Below are positions 11,658 to 14,336 of a stretch of 14,336 nucleotides of DNA, one piece after another. The stretch is from positions 1 to 14,336 of the forward strand of contig CAIXAA010000008.1 of NCBI GenBank assembly GCA_903917305.1, written 5' to 3'. The notes beneath the pieces are model-generated. The model made no database searches. It was not told where the DNA came from and worked only from the letters and a program-made list of their open reading frames with translations. This DNA is from an uncultured Myxococcales bacterium. GTDB taxonomy: Bacteria > Myxococcota_A > UBA9042. Made by a program: the position numbers and the translations under genes. The number at the start of each line of letters is the position of its first letter. Positions within the stretch are counted from its first letter, which is position 1.

Positions 11658-14336
11658 ATGGCAAAGATCAAGACCGACGAAGCATTGCCGGCCACCGACA
11701 AGCCGGTCACGGCAAGCCTGGATGCCCGCCGCCACGAGCTGCGCGGCGAGATGATCGGCCTGTGCCTGCTGTTCGCGGGCATCGCGTTCGGCGCCGCGCT
11801 GGTGACGTTCAATCCGCGCGACATGGACGTGATCCAGTCCGGCCGCACGGCGACCGACGGCGTGCAGAACATCATCGGCCCGGTTGGCGCGCGCATCGCG
11901 GATCTGCTGCTGCAGCTCGCGGGCCTGGGCGCCTTCCTGCTCGACGGCCTGCTGCTGACGCTCGCGGTGCGGACGCTGTGCGGCTGGACGTCCGCGCCCA
12001 AGCTGCGCACGGCGCTGGGGATTGGCGGCGCGGTGCTCTCGGTGCTGATCCTGGTGCACCTCGGCGCGCAGGCGCAGGGCGTGCGGCCGTTTGGCAAGGA
12101 CGCGGCGGGCCTCGTGCCGGGTGCGGTGGCGGTGCTGTGCAAGGCGCTGCTCTCGACGGTGGGCACGACGCTGCTGGCGACGTGGATGCTGGTGGTCTCG
12201 GTGGCGGCGATCCTGAACCGCTCGATCCTGCGCGGTGCCATGCGCTGGGCGACGGGTCAGGCGGGCAAGGCCGTGAGCCACGCCGCGGTGTCGGGCGCCT
12301 CGGTGGCGCGCACCGGCATGCAGACGCTGCGGCAGAACCTCGCGCCGTCGCGTCTGCGGATGCGCACGGACGCGCCAGAGCCTTCGCTGCCTGGCAGCGA
12401 TGTGGAAGTCCAGTTCACGGTCGCGGAGTTGGAGGAGCGCTGGCAGAACACGCCGCCTTCCGGCTTCCACGTGGCCGAAGCGGAGGCGCCGCGCGCCAGC
12501 CTGCCGGAGACCGCCGTGGTGCGCGTCGTCGGCGCCGCGCAGCCGCTGCCCGAGACCTTTCCGCGCGGTGAGGCGATGGCGCCGCGCGCCGACACCATCC
12601 CGACCGGCGTGCGCCGGATGCGCGAACAGCGCGTGGACGAAGCGCCGGCCATCGAGCCCGCCAGCGTGCGCGTGCGCCTGCCGGACATGCCGCCGCCGAT
12701 CGCCGCGGACCCGGATTGCCGCGTGACCGCACCGTTCGCGATCTCGCTGGCGGAAGAAGGCGGCTCGACCGCGCAGATGGACGTCGTGGACATGGCCAGG
12801 GTTCACGAAGACCTGGCCGCGCTGGATCCGTTTGCCCTGGCGGCCGACGAAGCCGAGACCGACGCGCTGGTCGAGACGGCCGAGGCCAAGATGCCGGGCG
12901 AGCCGCACGAGTGGCCGCCGGCGGGCAACACGGGCAAGGGCCCGCGCATCATCGAGACCGAGGCGCTGCGCAACACGCCGATCCGCTTTGCGGCCGAGGC
13001 CGTGCAGGGCGACCTGGCGATCGGCCCCAAGAAGTGGCAGCTGCCGCCCTCGACGCTGGTGCAGGAGCCGCCGGCGCGCGTCATCAACTGCGACGCCGCC
13101 GCGCTGCGCGAGAACGCGACGGTGCTCGAGCAGAAGCTCGCGGACTTCAACATCTTCGGTGAAGTCACGGACATCCGTCCGGGTCCGGTGGTCACGACGT
13201 ACGAGTACCGGCCGGCGCCGGGCATCAAGATCTCGAAGATCGTCAACCTGCGCGATGACTTGACGATGTCGCTCTCCGCCTTGAACGTGCGCGTCGTGGC
13301 GCCGATTCCGGGCCGCGACGTGGTCGGCATCGAAGTGCCGAACCACCAACGGCAAATCGTGTACTTCCGCGAGCTGGTCGACAGCCCCGTGTTCCGCGAG
13401 AGCGCCAGCCTGCTGACGCTGATTCTGGGCAAGGACATCGAGGGTCGGCCGATCTGCACGGATCTGGCGCGCGCCCCGCACCTGCTCGTCGCGGGCGCGA
13501 CCGGCACCGGCAAGTCGGTGGGCATCAACAGCTTCATCTGCTCGATGCTGTTCCGCGCGCCGCCGGACGAGGTGAAGTTCATCTTCATCGACCCAAAGAT
13601 CCTCGAACTGAGCGTCTACGATGGCATTCCTCACCTGCTGCTGCCGGTGCTGGACGAGCCGCGCAAGGCGGAGCTGGCGCTCAAGTGGGCGGTCACCGAG
13701 ATGGACCGCCGCTACCGGATGCTGGCGGCCGTCGAAGTGCGCAACCTCGCAGGCTACAAGCAGAAGCTGCCGGAATTGCGCGCCGCCGCCCAGCGCAAGA
13801 AGGCCCTGGCCATGCGCCTGGACGCCGAAGGGCAGACCGCGCCGGACATCGTCGACATGCCGGAAGATCCGCCGTACATCGTCGTGGTGATTGACGAATT
13901 TGCCGACCTCATCATGGCGGCCGGCAAGGAAGTGGAGTACGCGGTGGCGCGGCTGGCGCAGAAGGCGCGCGCGGCCGGCATCCACGTCATCCTCGCCACG
14001 CAGCGGCCGTCGGTGGACGTGATCACCGGCATGATCAAAGCGAACTTCCCGACGCGCATCAGCTTCCAGGTGTCCTCGGCCATCGACTCCAAGGTCGTGC
14101 TCAACTCCACGGGCGCGGAGACGCTGCTCGGCATGGGCGATCTGCTGTTCCTGCCGCCTGGCGAAGGCCACCTGCGCCGCGCGCACGGCACGTGGATCAA
14201 GGACGACGAGGTGGTCGCGCTGGCCAAGTTCTGGAAGGATCAGGGCGCGCCGACGTACAACATGGATATCTTGAAGGATCCCGAGTCCGAAGCGCGCGAG
14301 GCTGGCGACGAGGCCGGCGAGCAGGATCCGCTGTAC
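11658..14336 (+). CDS. ftsK: DNA translocase FtsK/SpoIIIE (partial, 3' end off window)
   Basis: The ATG at 11658 follows AGGTG and opens a frame without a stop to the right edge: 893 codons. FtsK is a division-septum membrane protein whose hexameric RecA-like motor pumps chromosomal DNA and helps resolve dimers. Four membrane segments lie at about 31-51, 82-106, 117-136 and 165-187. A linker to about 470 is rich in Pro, Ala, Glu and Arg. The alpha domain starts near 484 (VLEQKLADFNIFGEV, then PGPVVTTYEY and APIPGRDVVGIEVPN). The motor has Walker A GATGTGKS at 613-620 (Lys619), FIDPK just after it, Walker B VVVIDEFADL with Asp746 and Glu747, ILATQRPSVDVITG and FQVSSAIDSKVVLN. The frame stops at DPLY, just where the winged-helix gamma domain that reads KOPS-type sequences usually begins, so that domain cannot be assessed. 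It is divergent from lolA. Confidence 0.96.
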   Translation, partial: MAKIKTDEALPATDKPVTASLDARRHELRGEMIGLCLLFAGIAFGAALVTFNPRDMDVIQSGRTATDGVQNIIGPVGARIADLLLQLAGLGAFLLDGLLLTLAVRTLCGWTSAPKLRTALGIGGAVLSVLILVHLGAQAQGVRPFGKDAAGLVPGAVAVLCKALLSTVGTTLLATWMLVVSVAAILNRSILRGAMRWATGQAGKAVSHAAVSGASVARTGMQTLRQNLAPSRLRMRTDAPEPSLPGSDVEVQFTVAELEERWQNTPPSGFHVAEAEAPRASLPETAVVRVVGAAQPLPETFPRGEAMAPRADTIPTGVRRMREQRVDEAPAIEPASVRVRLPDMPPPIAADPDCRVTAPFAISLAEEGGSTAQMDVVDMARVHEDLAALDPFALAADEAETDALVETAEAKMPGEPHEWPPAGNTGKGPRIIETEALRNTPIRFAAEAVQGDLAIGPKKWQLPPSTLVQEPPARVINCDAAALRENATVLEQKLADFNIFGEVTDIRPGPVVTTYEYRPAPGIKISKIVNLRDDLTMSLSALNVRVVAPIPGRDVVGIEVPNHQRQIVYFRELVDSPVFRESASLLTLILGKDIEGRPICTDLARAPHLLVAGATGTGKSVGINSFICSMLFRAPPDEVKFIFIDPKILELSVYDGIPHLLLPVLDEPRKAELALKWAVTEMDRRYRMLAAVEVRNLAGYKQKLPELRAAAQRKKALAMRLDAEGQTAPDIVDMPEDPPYIVVVIDEFADLIMAAGKEVEYAVARLAQKARAAGIHVILATQRPSVDVITGMIKANFPTRISFQVSSAIDSKVVLNSTGAETLLGMGDLLFLPPGEGHLRRAHGTWIKDDEVVALAKFWKDQGAPTYNMDILKDPESEAREAGDEAGEQDPLY

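Noticed and set aside
11475..14186. Minus-strand open frame of about 900 codons opposite ftsK
   Set aside because: It is Arg/His/Ala/Asp-rich with no recognisable motif, and the plus frame encodes an intact FtsK with Walker A and B. It is a shadow of high GC at codon position three.
1..14336. A new multi-gene defence, secretion or biosynthetic system
   Set aside because: Every long coding region belongs to a known core or metabolic family, and orientations change repeatedly. There is no run of tightly spaced unknown genes and no mobile-element hallmark.

Overview
The window reads as GC-rich bacterial chromosome, probably from the Myxococcota or a neighbouring deltaproteobacterial lineage. 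The grounds are strong GC bias at third codon positions, a PAS-rich hybrid histidine kinase, an outer-membrane protein with thrombospondin type 3 repeats, and a four-TM FtsK next to lolA. The taxonomy is inferred from gene content alone. Nearly all of it is ordinary housekeeping and metabolic coding sequence. I see no transposase, integrase, CRISPR array, tRNA, rRNA or recognisable defence or secretion island.

Layout, left to right. (1) 1-479, minus: the N-terminal part of a phasin-like coiled-coil protein, running off the left edge. Its promoter region (574-625) carries a perfect -35 hexamer and two operator-like palindromes 33 bp apart. (2) 799-2355, plus: a propionyl-CoA carboxylase beta-type carboxyltransferase, divergent from the phasin-like gene. 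(3) 2513-4900, plus: a soluble PAS-PAS-PAS-HisKA-HATPase-REC hybrid kinase, with a 20-bp near-palindrome in its upstream region. (4) 5048-8620, minus and convergent with the kinase: a full-length NifJ-type pyruvate:ferredoxin oxidoreductase with three [4Fe-4S] sites and a thiamine diphosphate (TPP) site. (5) 8716-10245, minus: an exported beta-barrel-like protein with four exact 33-residue TSP3 repeats and a Pro/Ala plus His/Lys tail instead of an OmpA domain. (6) 10421-11212, minus: a LolA-type lipoprotein carrier. (7) 11658 to the right edge, plus: FtsK, lacking only its C-terminal end.

How the genes relate. The left part touches acyl-CoA and storage-polymer metabolism (phasin-like protein, propionyl-CoA carboxylase), and PFOR makes acetyl-CoA and reduced ferredoxin. 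The right part concerns the cell envelope and division (outer-membrane protein, LolA, FtsK). No single multi-gene system links them. LolA, the TSP3 protein and PFOR share a strand and could be partly co-transcribed.

The least ordinary DNA lies between genes. A 17-unit hexanucleotide array (10319-10420) starts directly after the lolA stop codon and reads, in the lolA frame, as 17 Pro-Glu dipeptides with only synonymous variation. A cluster of hairpins (11238-11383) fills the lolA side of the lolA-ftsK intergenic region and looks like a structured leader or a small repeat element. I do not see a convincing new multi-gene system; these intergenic structures and the tail of the TSP3 protein are the leads worth checking.
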